The position numbers were made by a program, and so were the translations under genes. 11,945 nt of DNA from Bacteroidales bacterium (GTDB lineage Bacteria; Bacteroidota; Bacteroidia; Bacteroidales; Muribaculaceae): the NCBI GenBank assembly GCA_900752535.1, contig CAADVV010000053.1:1-11945 (forward strand). Reading direction: 5' to 3'. Shown here one piece after another: positions 1-6,543 of this stretch (positions are counted from its first letter, which is position 1; each line of letters opens with the position of its first letter). The notes beneath the pieces are model-generated. The model was not told where the DNA came from and searched no databases. It worked only from the letters and a program-made list of their open reading frames with translations.

Positions 1-2102
1 CCGTCGCTGAAGATGCCGCGCAGCGAAAATTTCAGTTTTGGCACTTTAGGGAAAAAGTCGGTGAAATAGAGGGCTACGCTATAGCGCTGGTCGGTAGGAC
101 GCGGCACTTTCACGCCGTTGAGGTTTTCCTGAGTCTTCATCAGCGAGAAGCTGAGCCATGAGTCGGAGCCGGGTACAAACTGTCCGAACAGCTTGAAATC
201 GAGTCCCATGGCGTAGCCTTTCGACGAGTTTGTGCCGGAATAGACAATCTTCAGGTTGTCGATTTCATAGGGTATTAGGTTCGACAGATTCTTATAATAG
301 GCTTCGGCGGAAATTTTGAAGGGGCGGTTCATGGCGCGGAACGTATAGTCACCCCCGAAAATCACCTGATATGAGCGTTGTGACTTGATGTCTTTGTTGA
401 GCGAAATTGTACAGTTGCCCAGTTCGTCAGTCTGCTCTACGCGATATTCCTTGAAGAATGGCGACTGATAATACAGACCGGTGGCAAATCTGAAGGTCCA
501 CTGTGGATGTGCCTCGGGCACGAAGCCGACGTTGATTCGCGGGCTGATGAGAAACTCCTTGTTGAAGCTCCAGTAGCTCATGCGGATACCGCCGTTCAGG
601 TTTAAATAGCCTTTGGAGGTGTTGAGGCGATATGTATCCATCACGTGAAAGGCCATGCGTGTCGAAGATATGTCGTGGTGTGACGACATGTTGTAGATGA
701 GTTTGACGTGCTGGCCGTCGCTCGGGAGAGTGTATCCGGCCGAGTCACGGCGCTCCCATTCGCGCGAGCGTTCCATGATTTTTTCACTGTTGAAGCTGAG
801 TCCGTAGCTGATAGTGTGGTTGCGTATGCCTGTGGCGCCTTTTAGTGCAAAAGACATCACTGACGCTTTCAGACGGTTGCGTGCATGTTCCTGATAGCGT
901 CCTACGCCCAGCTCGCCTCCGACATCACCCGCTCCGGCCTGGTCGAGCCAGTATTCGCCGGTAATGTCATATGTGACAAGCTCATTTGAAAGATAGCCCG
1001 AGGCGAGTAGTGTGAGTTCCGTGTTGCGCGAGGGCTTGTATGTGGCCGACAGCGCGCCGAACCATGTCTCGAACTTATCCTTTTCATTACCGTCAAAATA
1101 GACGGTGAACTGTTTGGCGTCCTGCGATGTGCCGAAGTTGGTTGACCGGTTGACGGGTTTGAACTTATAGTCGTTGATAGAGATGTTGCCCAGGAAGTTG
1201 AAGCGCCATTTTTCGTTTGGCTTCAGCGTCAGCGACGTCTGGTAATCAAAGTAGCGCGGGTCATATTCACCCTTGGTCTCCATGGAGCTGAGCAGAGAAG
1301 CGTTGCGCTTGTAACGCAGGCCGTGGAGCTGAGAGAACTTCGTCGAGCTCTGTCCGATGGCGAGACTGCCTCCCATGAGCGAGGCCGATACTGACCCTTC
1401 GAACGCTTCGGGGTCGCGATAGGAGATGTCGAGCACCGACGACATTTTATCGCCATACTCGGCTGTGAATCCGCCCGTAGAGAATCCGATAGCCCCGACC
1501 AGGTCAGGGTTGATGATTGACAGGCCCTCCTGCTGTCCATTGGAAATCAGAAGAGGACGGTAGACTTCGATGCCGTTGATATACACTGAGTTTTCGTCAT
1601 ACGTTCCGCCTCGGACATTATATGACGATGACATCTCGTTGTTGGAGTTTACGCCTGCGAGTGTCGAAATCATTGCCTCGACCGAACCGCCGCTGACGTC
1701 AGGCGAAAGTTTAAGGTCATTGCGGTCAATCGAAATCATTGAGCCAGTTTGTTTCCGTATTTCGGTGACTTCCACCTCGCCCAGTTCGACCGATGAAGGC
1801 TGCATTTTCACGTTGAGCGCCACGTCGCCTGATGCGTCGGTCAGTATACGTTTTGCTTCGCGATAACCGATACATGAGAAAAAGACGGTGACGGTGTCGG
1901 CCCTGGCCGTCGACAGTTGATATTCGCCTTTCAGCCCCGTGTTGGTGCCGATGGCTGTGCCACCGATGCGCACCGTGACAAACTCGATGGGCTTGTCCTC
2001 GGCGTCGGTGACGCGTCCGTGTATGGTGATTTTGTCGGCTGCCATGGCCGCTACTGCCGCCAGAAGGGCCAGAACCGATATGACTAATCTGCTGATATTC
2101 AT
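1..2102 (-). CDS. TonB-dependent outer-membrane receptor, C-terminus cut by window edge
   Basis: This gene encodes an outer-membrane active transporter that takes up a ligand using TonB/ExbBD energy. Translation from the ATG at 2102 is open for 700 codons to the window edge. Residues 1-21 form a signal peptide (hydrophobic core, AMA|AD cleavage site). Residues about 25-100 are a carboxypeptidase-regulatory-like beta-sandwich (ITIHGRVTDAEDKPIEFVTV, then a GEYQL turn). A VELGEVEV stretch near 110-120 resembles a TonB box. The plug follows at about 125-240, with SSYNVRGGTYDENSVYINGI and a FTAEYGDKMSSVLDI segment. The remainder is alternating aromatic/polar barrel strands. The ligand cannot be told from sequence. 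It is not clearly SusC: no SusD partner is visible, and the neighbour is a divergent propeller lipoprotein 97 nt away. I see no good TAnnTTTG box before this start. The protein is complete at its N-terminus; the last strands lie outside the window. Confidence 0.92.
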   Translation of the reverse strand, partial: MNISRLVISVLALLAAVAAMAADKITIHGRVTDAEDKPIEFVTVRIGGTAIGTNTGLKGEYQLSTARADTVTVFFSCIGYREAKRILTDASGDVALNVKMQPSSVELGEVEVTEIRKQTGSMISIDRNDLKLSPDVSGGSVEAMISTLAGVNSNNEMSSSYNVRGGTYDENSVYINGIEVYRPLLISNGQQEGLSIINPDLVGAIGFSTGGFTAEYGDKMSSVLDISYRDPEAFEGSVSASLMGGSLAIGQSSTKFSQLHGLRYKRNASLLSSMETKGEYDPRYFDYQTSLTLKPNEKWRFNFLGNISINDYKFKPVNRSTNFGTSQDAKQFTVYFDGNEKDKFETWFGALSATYKPSRNTELTLLASGYLSNELVTYDITGEYWLDQAGAGDVGGELGVGRYQEHARNRLKASVMSFALKGATGIRNHTISYGLSFNSEKIMERSREWERRDSAGYTLPSDGQHVKLIYNMSSHHDISSTRMAFHVMDTYRLNTSKGYLNLNGGIRMSYWSFNKEFLISPRINVGFVPEAHPQWTFRFATGLYYQSPFFKEYRVEQTDELGNCTISLNKDIKSQRSYQVIFGGDYTFRAMNRPFKISAEAYYKNLSNLIPYEIDNLKIVYSGTNSSKGYAMGLDFKLFGQFVPGSDSWLSFSLMKTQENLNGVKVPRPTDQRYSVALYFTDFFPKVPKLKFSLRGIFSD

Positions 2103-2155
2103 TTATGACTGTGGGTGTTCTCATAATAAACGTTCGCTACTGTGAAAAATTGCAC

Positions 2156-2191
2156 TTTGGCTGTCCATGTCCCAGAAAAAGCCTATCTTTG
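2156..2191 (+). promoter_or_regulatory. Bacteroidetes-type promoter for the propeller lipoprotein gene
   Basis: The -7 box TATCTTTG at 2184-2191 fits TAnnTTTG exactly. A TTTG at 2156-2159 could be the -33 box, but the 24-nt spacer is longer than the usual 19-21. The -7 box ends 8 nt before the ATG at 2200, so the transcript would have only a few leader bases. Confidence 0.5.
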
Positions 2192-2199
2192 TGGTCGCT

Positions 2200-3363
2200 A
2201 TGGATAGAAAACGTCTTATTGCAATGTTCGCCGTGACGGCCATGCTGGTCCCGGCGTTCACCTCGTGCCGCGAGGAGGAACTGATTCAGAAACCCGTTGT
2301 CACTCCTGTTGGACCGGGAGGCGATAACTCCTCAGGCCCCGTTTCGTGTCTCGGATTTTATCTGCTCAACGAGGGCAATATGGGATCGAACAAATCCACT
2401 CTCGACTGGTTTGACGCCACAAACGAACAGTATGTCCGCAATATCTACGGTGCTATTAATCCCGATGTCCCCAAGGAGCTGGGAGATGTCGGCAATGACC
2501 TGCAAATCTACGGTTCGAGGCTTTATGCCGTTATCAACTGTTCCAATAAGGTTGAAATTCTCGATGCCGCCACTTGTCGCCGTCTCGGTCAGGTCAATAT
2601 CCCCAACTGCCGATATATCGCTTTTGACGGGCCATATGCTTATGTGACTTCTTATGCCGGTCCGGTGAGAATAGACCCTGAATACAAGCAGATTGGTTAT
2701 GTCGCCAAGATTGACCCCGCGACGATGGCCGTTGTCGACACCGTCCATGTGGGATTTCAGCCCGACGGTCTGGCTGTGGCGGGGCGTCGTCTCTATGTTG
2801 CCAACTCCGGAGGCTACATGGTGCCGAACTACGAGAACACGGTGAGTGTCATCGACATTCCTTCTTTTAAACTTGAGAAAAACATTGAGATAGCCATTAA
2901 TCTCCATAATATCATCGCCGACAGCCGCGGCCAGCTGTGGATAAGTTCTCGCGGCGACTATTACGACGACCCCTCGCGTCTTTACTGCTATGACATTGCG
3001 GCCGGAAAGGTTACGGCCGATCTCGATATTCCGGTTTCCGACATGTGGCTCGACGGTGACTGCCTCTATGTTGTCGCGACGTCGTGGAGCTATGTCACGA
3101 TGTCAAATGAAACGAAATATGCTGTTGTGGATGTTGTGGAGCGGACAAAAGTCCAGGACTGCTTTATCACTGACGGCACAGAGAAACGTATCGCCGTTCC
3201 CTACGGCGTGGCTGTCAATCCTGTGACCAAAGAGATATATGTCACGGATGCGCGCAATTATGTAAATCCCGGCGATATCTATTGTTTCACTCCCGAAGGC
3301 AAGTTGAAGTGGACCGCCACCACCGGCGACATTCCCGCTCATTTTGCTTTCAGGCTCAAATAA
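2200..3363 (+). CDS. YncE/DUF5074-type beta-propeller lipoprotein
   Basis: This is a predicted surface or outer-membrane lipoprotein of 387 residues. The start at ATG 2200 is preferred over the in-frame ATG at 2167 because it puts a classic lipoprotein signal at the N-terminus: basic MDRKR, a hydrophobic core, then lipobox FTSC with Cys23. The upstream alternative would also contain the promoter box. The mature part has repeated propeller-blade patterns, for example GSRLYAVINCSNKVEILD, VDTVHVGFQPDGLAVAGRRLYVAN and PYGVAVNPVTKEIYVTDARN, and ends in a PGDIYCFTPEGKLKWTATTGD-like blade. These match the YncE/DUF5074 seven-bladed family that, as I recall, includes the Bacteroides vitamin B12 capture lipoprotein BtuG. 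The gene is divergent from a TonB receptor, which suggests a substrate-capture partner, but no cobalamin riboswitch is present, so the ligand is unknown. The role in ligand binding is inference. Confidence 0.85.
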   Translation: MDRKRLIAMFAVTAMLVPAFTSCREEELIQKPVVTPVGPGGDNSSGPVSCLGFYLLNEGNMGSNKSTLDWFDATNEQYVRNIYGAINPDVPKELGDVGNDLQIYGSRLYAVINCSNKVEILDAATCRRLGQVNIPNCRYIAFDGPYAYVTSYAGPVRIDPEYKQIGYVAKIDPATMAVVDTVHVGFQPDGLAVAGRRLYVANSGGYMVPNYENTVSVIDIPSFKLEKNIEIAINLHNIIADSRGQLWISSRGDYYDDPSRLYCYDIAAGKVTADLDIPVSDMWLDGDCLYVVATSWSYVTMSNETKYAVVDVVERTKVQDCFITDGTEKRIAVPYGVAVNPVTKEIYVTDARNYVNPGDIYCFTPEGKLKWTATTGDIPAHFAFRLK

Positions 3364-3382
3364 TGGCATGAATACTGTTAAC

Positions 3383-3415
3383 AAGGGTTAAATTAACTTC
3401 GTCAGACGCCCTTTT
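3383..3415 (+). terminator. Possible weak terminator after the propeller lipoprotein
   Basis: AAGGG (3383-3387) can pair with CCCTT (3409-3413), followed by a short T run. The stem is only 5 bp with a 21-nt loop, so this is a weak candidate. It sits 20 nt after the stop codon and before the tRNA promoter. Confidence 0.25.
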
Positions 3416-3436
3416 GCAATTTTTCCTCCGAAAACA

Positions 3437-3468
3437 TTTGGCTGTTTCAGAATTTAGCTATACATTTG
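3437..3468 (+). promoter_or_regulatory. Promoter of tRNA-Ala
   Basis: TTTG at 3437-3440, a 20-nt spacer and TACATTTG at 3461-3468 fit the Bacteroidetes -33/-7 consensus. The tRNA starts 18 nt after the -7 box, leaving a short 5' leader for RNase P to remove. Confidence 0.75.
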
Positions 3469-3486
3469 CATCGCAATTAAGCGAAC

Positions 3487-3563
3487 GGGGTACTAGCTCA
3501 TCTGGCTAGAGCGCGACACTGGCAGTGTCGAGGTGAGCGGTTCGAGTCCGCTGTACTCCACCA
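3487..3563 (+). tRNA. tRNA-Ala, anticodon GGC
   Basis: The 77 nt fold into a full cloverleaf. The acceptor stem GGGGTAC pairs with GTACTCC and carries the G3-U70 wobble that marks alanine tRNAs. The D stem is GCTC/GAGC, the anticodon stem is CGACA/TGTCG with loop CTGGCAG (anticodon GGC at 3521-3523, reading GCC and GCU), and the T arm is AGCGG-TTCGAGT-CCGCT. The 3' CCA (3561-3563) is encoded. It is transcribed alone, with its own promoter upstream and a strong terminator directly downstream. Confidence 0.96.
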
Positions 3564-3566
3564 ACG

Positions 3567-3599
3567 GCAGATTTGGAAGCGATTCCAAGTCTGCTTTTT
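3567..3599 (+). terminator. Rho-independent terminator of tRNA-Ala
   Basis: GCAGATTTGGAA (3567-3578) pairs with TTCCAAGTCTGC (3583-3594) over 12 bp with one G-U pair, closed by a GCGA tetraloop of the GNRA type. Five T residues follow (3595-3599). The stem starts 3 nt after the tRNA CCA end. The T tract also supplies the -33 box of the next promoter. Confidence 0.9.
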
Positions 3600-3627
3600 G
3601 TTATATCATTACAAATGTTTATTTTTG
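3597..3627 (+). promoter_or_regulatory. Promoter of the mntA-hepT operon
   Basis: TTTG at 3597-3600, a 19-nt spacer and TATTTTTG at 3620-3627 match the consensus. The -33 box lies within the T run of the tRNA terminator. The -7 box ends 7 nt before the ATG at 3635, so the predicted leader is only a few bases. Confidence 0.7.
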
Positions 3628-3634
3628 TGGCACT

Positions 3635-3946
3635 ATGAAGCTGATAGAGATGAACATCGACAAGATTATAGCCTTGTGTAAAAAGTACAAGGTTGCCAAG
3701 CTATGGGTCTTTGGCTCAATACTCACTCCTCGCTTTAACGAAGACAGCGACGTCGACTTTTCCGTTAATTTTGATTCTGACGTCATTAATAGTGAAGGTC
3801 TTGACTGGGCAGATATATTCTTTGACTTCATGCACGAACTGGAAGACTTGTTTGGCAGACGCGTAGATCTTGTTTGCGATGACGCCGTAAAAAACAAAAT
3901 CTTCCGAAATGAGTTGGACCGCACCAAACTGCTAATCTATGGATGA
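3635..3946 (+). CDS. mntA: MntA-family minimal nucleotidyltransferase antitoxin
   Basis: This 103-residue protein has the minimal nucleotidyltransferase fold. The active site is visible as GS-X10-DxD: Gly27-Ser28, then Asp39 and Asp41 in SDVDF, with a likely third carboxylate at Asp78 in RRVDLV. In characterised MntA/HepT pairs, this protein transfers AMP from ATP to a tyrosine of the HepT toxin and so inactivates it. The ATG at 3635 is preferred because the promoter -7 box ends at 3627; longer readings would begin inside the tRNA, and an in-frame ATG at 3650 is a second choice. The gene overlaps the toxin gene by 8 nt (ATGGATGA), indicating translational coupling. Composition is visibly richer in A+T than the flanking genes, consistent with acquisition as a cassette. 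The family is clear; activity is inferred from intact motifs. Confidence 0.88.
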   Translation: MKLIEMNIDKIIALCKKYKVAKLWVFGSILTPRFNEDSDVDFSVNFDSDVINSEGLDWADIFFDFMHELEDLFGRRVDLVCDDAVKNKIFRNELDRTKLLIYG

Positions 3947-4280
3947 ATCAATACGGAAATATTTAGAAGATATGCTTCAGGCCATCTATGAAATAGAAAT
4001 GGCTGAGGATAGGTTTGGTCGTCTATATGAAATTTTTGAAAACGATGTGATTTTTCGAAAATTCGTTGAACGGAACATCGAGATTCTCGGAGAAGCGATG
4101 AATCGTATTTTGAAAATTGAGCCTCAAATTAATGTTACGTCTGCTCGTAAAATAGTGGATACACGTAACTATGTCATTCATGCTTATGATTCGCTCAAGC
4201 CGGACATTCTTTGGGCGATTGTAATCAACCATATCCCGAGACTGAAGAAGGATATTCTTCAAATCATCGAATCTGCTTAA
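3939..4280 (+). CDS. hepT: HepT-like HEPN ribonuclease toxin (DUF86)
   Basis: This 113-residue, probably all-alpha protein belongs to the HEPN/DUF86 family. The diagnostic RX4HXY motif is intact: Arg76, His81 and Tyr83 within RNYVIHAY. Arg and His form the RNase site in HEPN dimers, and the Tyr is the residue AMPylated by MntA in the studied systems. The length is normal for the family. It follows mntA with an 8-nt overlap, the standard antitoxin-toxin arrangement. The target RNA cannot be predicted; some HepT proteins have been described as cleaving mRNA or tRNA. The intact motif suggests an active toxin. A strong hairpin 20 nt after the stop ends the operon. Confidence 0.9.
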   Translation: MDESIRKYLEDMLQAIYEIEMAEDRFGRLYEIFENDVIFRKFVERNIEILGEAMNRILKIEPQINVTSARKIVDTRNYVIHAYDSLKPDILWAIVINHIPRLKKDILQIIESA

Positions 4281-4299
4281 GAAACTTGATTAGAAAAGA

Positions 4300-4345
4300 A
4301 ATGTCAGGTGTTCGGATGGATAAACTGCCTGACATTATTCTTTTG
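4300..4345 (+). terminator. Terminator after hepT, possibly bidirectional
   Basis: AATGTCAGG (4300-4308) pairs perfectly with CCTGACATT (4328-4336) over 9 bp. The 19-nt loop allows an extra GTT/AAC pairing. A T-rich ATTCTTTTG tract follows on the plus strand. On the minus strand the same stem is followed by TCTTTTCT, so it may also stop transcription of the convergent acyltransferase gene, whose stop codon lies 58 nt away. Confidence 0.7.
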
Positions 4346-4393
4346 TTGATATAAAACTGCCAATGTATTGTCCCCACAACTTGTTGCGGCGGT

Positions 4394-5566
4394 TTAGGAG
4401 GCTTTGGGAGTGTGGCGAAGTAGTTTTTGTGACAGCCATGCTCTGACGGGGAGATCGTAGACTTTTAGAGAGGCATAGGCCACTGCCAGTGAGGCGAAGA
4501 ATATCATCACGGCAACCCAGATATGTGTTGACAGTGGGGCGTCGGGATGGCGGGCAGCCCAGTTCATCTGGACATATATCATGGGATAGTGAGTGATGTA
4601 GAGAGGATAGGAGAGGGCGCCCAGGAACTTGCACAGTTTTATCTCTTTTTTGCCTTTCAACGGGCTTCCGGCACCTGTCGAGACGATTGCGGGGAAAAGC
4701 AGAAGGATAGCTGCGGCACAATAAATACCGTTGCCGATATTTGGTTGGTCACCACCAACGTGGGGCCAGACCAGTGCGACTGCAAGCAGAAGGCTGCAAA
4801 CGAAAAATCCATATCGCGGTATGGTTATGCGTTTTCCGATACGATAGAGCAGCAGACCTCCAAAGAATGGATAGAGCAGCCGGCTCAGGCCGATATAAAT
4901 TTGGTCGGGACTCAGACCGAAGCCTCCTATGACCGTGTGGGCCGCATAGCTGCGGTTCTCAAGCAGTCCGAAAACATCGAGATTGAGACATATGTCGATA
5001 GTGAAGAAAGCCGAGCAGGCTACGAAAATGGTCAGGGCGACTTTTGACAGTCTTTTCACGAAAACGGCATATAGGATGTTTGCCACATATTCCCACATCA
5101 GTGACCATGCAGCTCCGTTGAGAGAATTGATTTCCTGCCAGCCGCGTATGTCGAGTGACGGAGGAGTTGGAAACATCAGGCTACCAAGGATTATAATAAT
5201 CACTACTTTCCACCAAGGAGTCTCCATCACGAGTCCGAACTGGGGCGCGTCGCCGAAGTAATACCAGAATGCACCGATGAGTGTGCCGAGTATGACCATA
5301 GGCTGCAGACGTATTAGACGGCGCAGATAGAAGTTCCATTGGCTTATGCGGGGCCAGCGGTCATCATAGGCATATCCGATGACGAAGCCCGACAGGATGA
5401 AAAAGAAGTCCACGGCAAGATACCCGTGATTCAGTATCTGAGCGCAGGGACCTTCGGAGTATGTCTCGAAAAGATGGAATGCAACGACTATCACGGCTGC
5501 GACACCGCGGAGGCCGTCGAGTATTTCAAATCTTGGTTTTGAGTTGAGCTGTAGTGAAACTGCCAT
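4394..5566 (-). CDS. Acyltransferase-3 family membrane protein (OafA/YrhL type)
   Basis: This 390-residue inner-membrane protein probably transfers an acyl group, often acetyl, onto a glycan or other envelope molecule. The N-terminus holds the R-X10-H signature of the family: Arg20 to His31 in RGVAAVIVVAFH, preceded by FEILDGL. It is followed by AVDFFFILSGFVIGYAY, a basic YLRRLIRLQPM segment, the WSLMWEYVANILYA motif and a late SYPLYITHYP motif. About ten hydrophobic segments can be seen. There is no C-terminal SGNH domain, so it is the short form. The acceptor is unknown. The gene stands alone, divergent from the AraC-type regulator, and converges on hepT. Only a poor promoter match is seen upstream. 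Confidence 0.88.
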   Translation of the reverse strand: MAVSLQLNSKPRFEILDGLRGVAAVIVVAFHLFETYSEGPCAQILNHGYLAVDFFFILSGFVIGYAYDDRWPRISQWNFYLRRLIRLQPMVILGTLIGAFWYYFGDAPQFGLVMETPWWKVVIIIILGSLMFPTPPSLDIRGWQEINSLNGAAWSLMWEYVANILYAVFVKRLSKVALTIFVACSAFFTIDICLNLDVFGLLENRSYAAHTVIGGFGLSPDQIYIGLSRLLYPFFGGLLLYRIGKRITIPRYGFFVCSLLLAVALVWPHVGGDQPNIGNGIYCAAAILLLFPAIVSTGAGSPLKGKKEIKLCKFLGALSYPLYITHYPMIYVQMNWAARHPDAPLSTHIWVAVMIFFASLAVAYASLKVYDLPVRAWLSQKLLRHTPKAS

Positions 5567-5613
5567 TTCTGTGATGAGGGTTCTGATTGGTTGTCTTTAT
5601 GGAAATAACGGGG

Positions 5614-5621
5614 CAAATATC
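5614..5621 (-). promoter_or_regulatory. Weak -7-like box before the acyltransferase gene
   Basis: On the minus strand GATATTTG differs from TAnnTTTG at one position, and it lies 47 nt upstream of the ATG at 5566. No convincing -33 box is seen at the right distance, so this is a tentative call. Confidence 0.25.
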
Positions 5622-5642
5622 GCACTATAAAAATTACAGTGC

Positions 5643-5677
5643 TTTGAATATTTTACCAAATTATTGAACTATATTTG
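5643..5677 (+). promoter_or_regulatory. Promoter of the AraC-family gene
   Basis: TATATTTG at 5670-5677 matches the -7 consensus. TTTG at 5643-5646 is a possible -33 box with a 23-nt spacer. The -7 box ends only 4 nt before the ATG at 5682, which predicts a leaderless mRNA. Confidence 0.55.
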
Positions 5678-5681
5678 CAAT

Positions 5682-6476
5682 ATGGCTTCTCGATATAAAT
5701 TTGTCAGGGCGGAAATTCTTTCAGAAGAGCAGATTGGCTCCCATCGTCAGGAGAGCTGGGAACTGAGCTATGTGGTCAGAGGACACGGGACCCGGACCAT
5801 AGGGAATAATGTATCGCCTTTCAGCGAGGGGGACCTGGTGCTTGTTGCACCTCATGTCGTGCACTGTTGGAGGTTTGAGAATGAAAACATCAGAATCTGC
5901 AATTTGTCGTTGTTCATTTCCGACGGCTATCTTGTCGATATGAAACTTTTTATGCCCGAAATGAGCGCGGTGATAGACCGAATAAGGGACATAAGGACCT
6001 TCGTTGTTTTTAAAGGCGAAATTCGTGACAAGATTGCCGCAGGGCTGATGTCTATGTCCGATATGGACGAAGTAAAGCGATCGCTCGCCGTTCTTCAGAT
6101 ATTATACATGATTGGAACGGAGACTCTGACGGCCGGAGATATCGGGGATGTCTCTGACCCGCATAAGAATACTATGGACACTCTGCAACTATATCTCGAA
6201 TGTAACTTCAACCGTAATGCGAATCTCTCTGAAGCGGCTAATGCTGTCGGGATGGGTCGGACCACACTTTGCTCTTTTTTGCGTCGACATTATGACACGA
6301 CATTCTCCGAACTCTTGAACGCCGTGCGTGTCCGTCAGGCGTGCGAGATGCTACGCCACACACCGCTGGGCATTGAGCAAATTGCATATGCCTGCGGTTT
6401 CAACAGCCCTTCATATTTCAACAGAGTCTTTAAAGCCCAAAACGGCTTCACTCCCGGCAAATATCGCAACGGCTGA
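5682..6476 (+). CDS. AraC-family transcriptional regulator
   Basis: This 264-residue protein is a cytoplasmic DNA-binding regulator. Residues about 15-80 form a cupin-like sensor domain (WELSYVVRGHGTRTIGN, then EGDLVLVAPHVVHCW, with His58 and His61 in the usual cupin region). The C-terminal hundred residues carry the two helix-turn-helix motifs of AraC proteins: LSEAANAVGMGRTTLCSFLR, then IEQIAYACGFNSPSYFNRVF, ending in the conserved FTPGKYR. The ATG at 5682 is chosen over an in-frame TTG at 5664 because the -7 box (5670-5677) lies between them. The effector is unknown; such sensor domains often bind sugars. It is divergent from the acyltransferase gene across 115 nt, so regulation of that gene, or of itself, is plausible but not shown. 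Confidence 0.92.
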   Translation: MASRYKFVRAEILSEEQIGSHRQESWELSYVVRGHGTRTIGNNVSPFSEGDLVLVAPHVVHCWRFENENIRICNLSLFISDGYLVDMKLFMPEMSAVIDRIRDIRTFVVFKGEIRDKIAAGLMSMSDMDEVKRSLAVLQILYMIGTETLTAGDIGDVSDPHKNTMDTLQLYLECNFNRNANLSEAANAVGMGRTTLCSFLRRHYDTTFSELLNAVRVRQACEMLRHTPLGIEQIAYACGFNSPSYFNRVFKAQNGFTPGKYRNG

Positions 6477-6543
6477 CCAGGGTCTTTTGCCAGTGTGGAG
6501 AAATTGTTATAACTTAGGGCCTGGATAACAGCATCTTTATATT

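Noticed and set aside
1726..2124. 132-codon minus-strand ORF overlapping the start of the receptor gene
   Set aside because: It is a shifted frame of the receptor gene; the frame starting at 2102 gives the signal peptide, regulatory-like domain and plug, while this one gives low-complexity Arg/His/Ser-rich sequence.
2103..2199. Cobalamin riboswitch before the TonB receptor
   Set aside because: The space is only 97 nt, about half of what such a riboswitch needs, and no B12-box-like sequence was seen.
3376..3383. TGTTAACA palindrome upstream of the tRNA promoter
   Set aside because: An isolated 8-bp palindrome in A+T-rich intergenic DNA is expected by chance, and no second copy was found nearby.
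3487..4393. Integration site (att duplication) using the tRNA-Ala 3' end
   Set aside because: The T-arm/acceptor sequence is not repeated downstream of hepT within the window, and no integrase gene is present.
4547..5047. 166-codon plus-strand ORF inside the acyltransferase gene
   Set aside because: It is antisense to a gene with clear family motifs and has no recognisable protein pattern or promoter.
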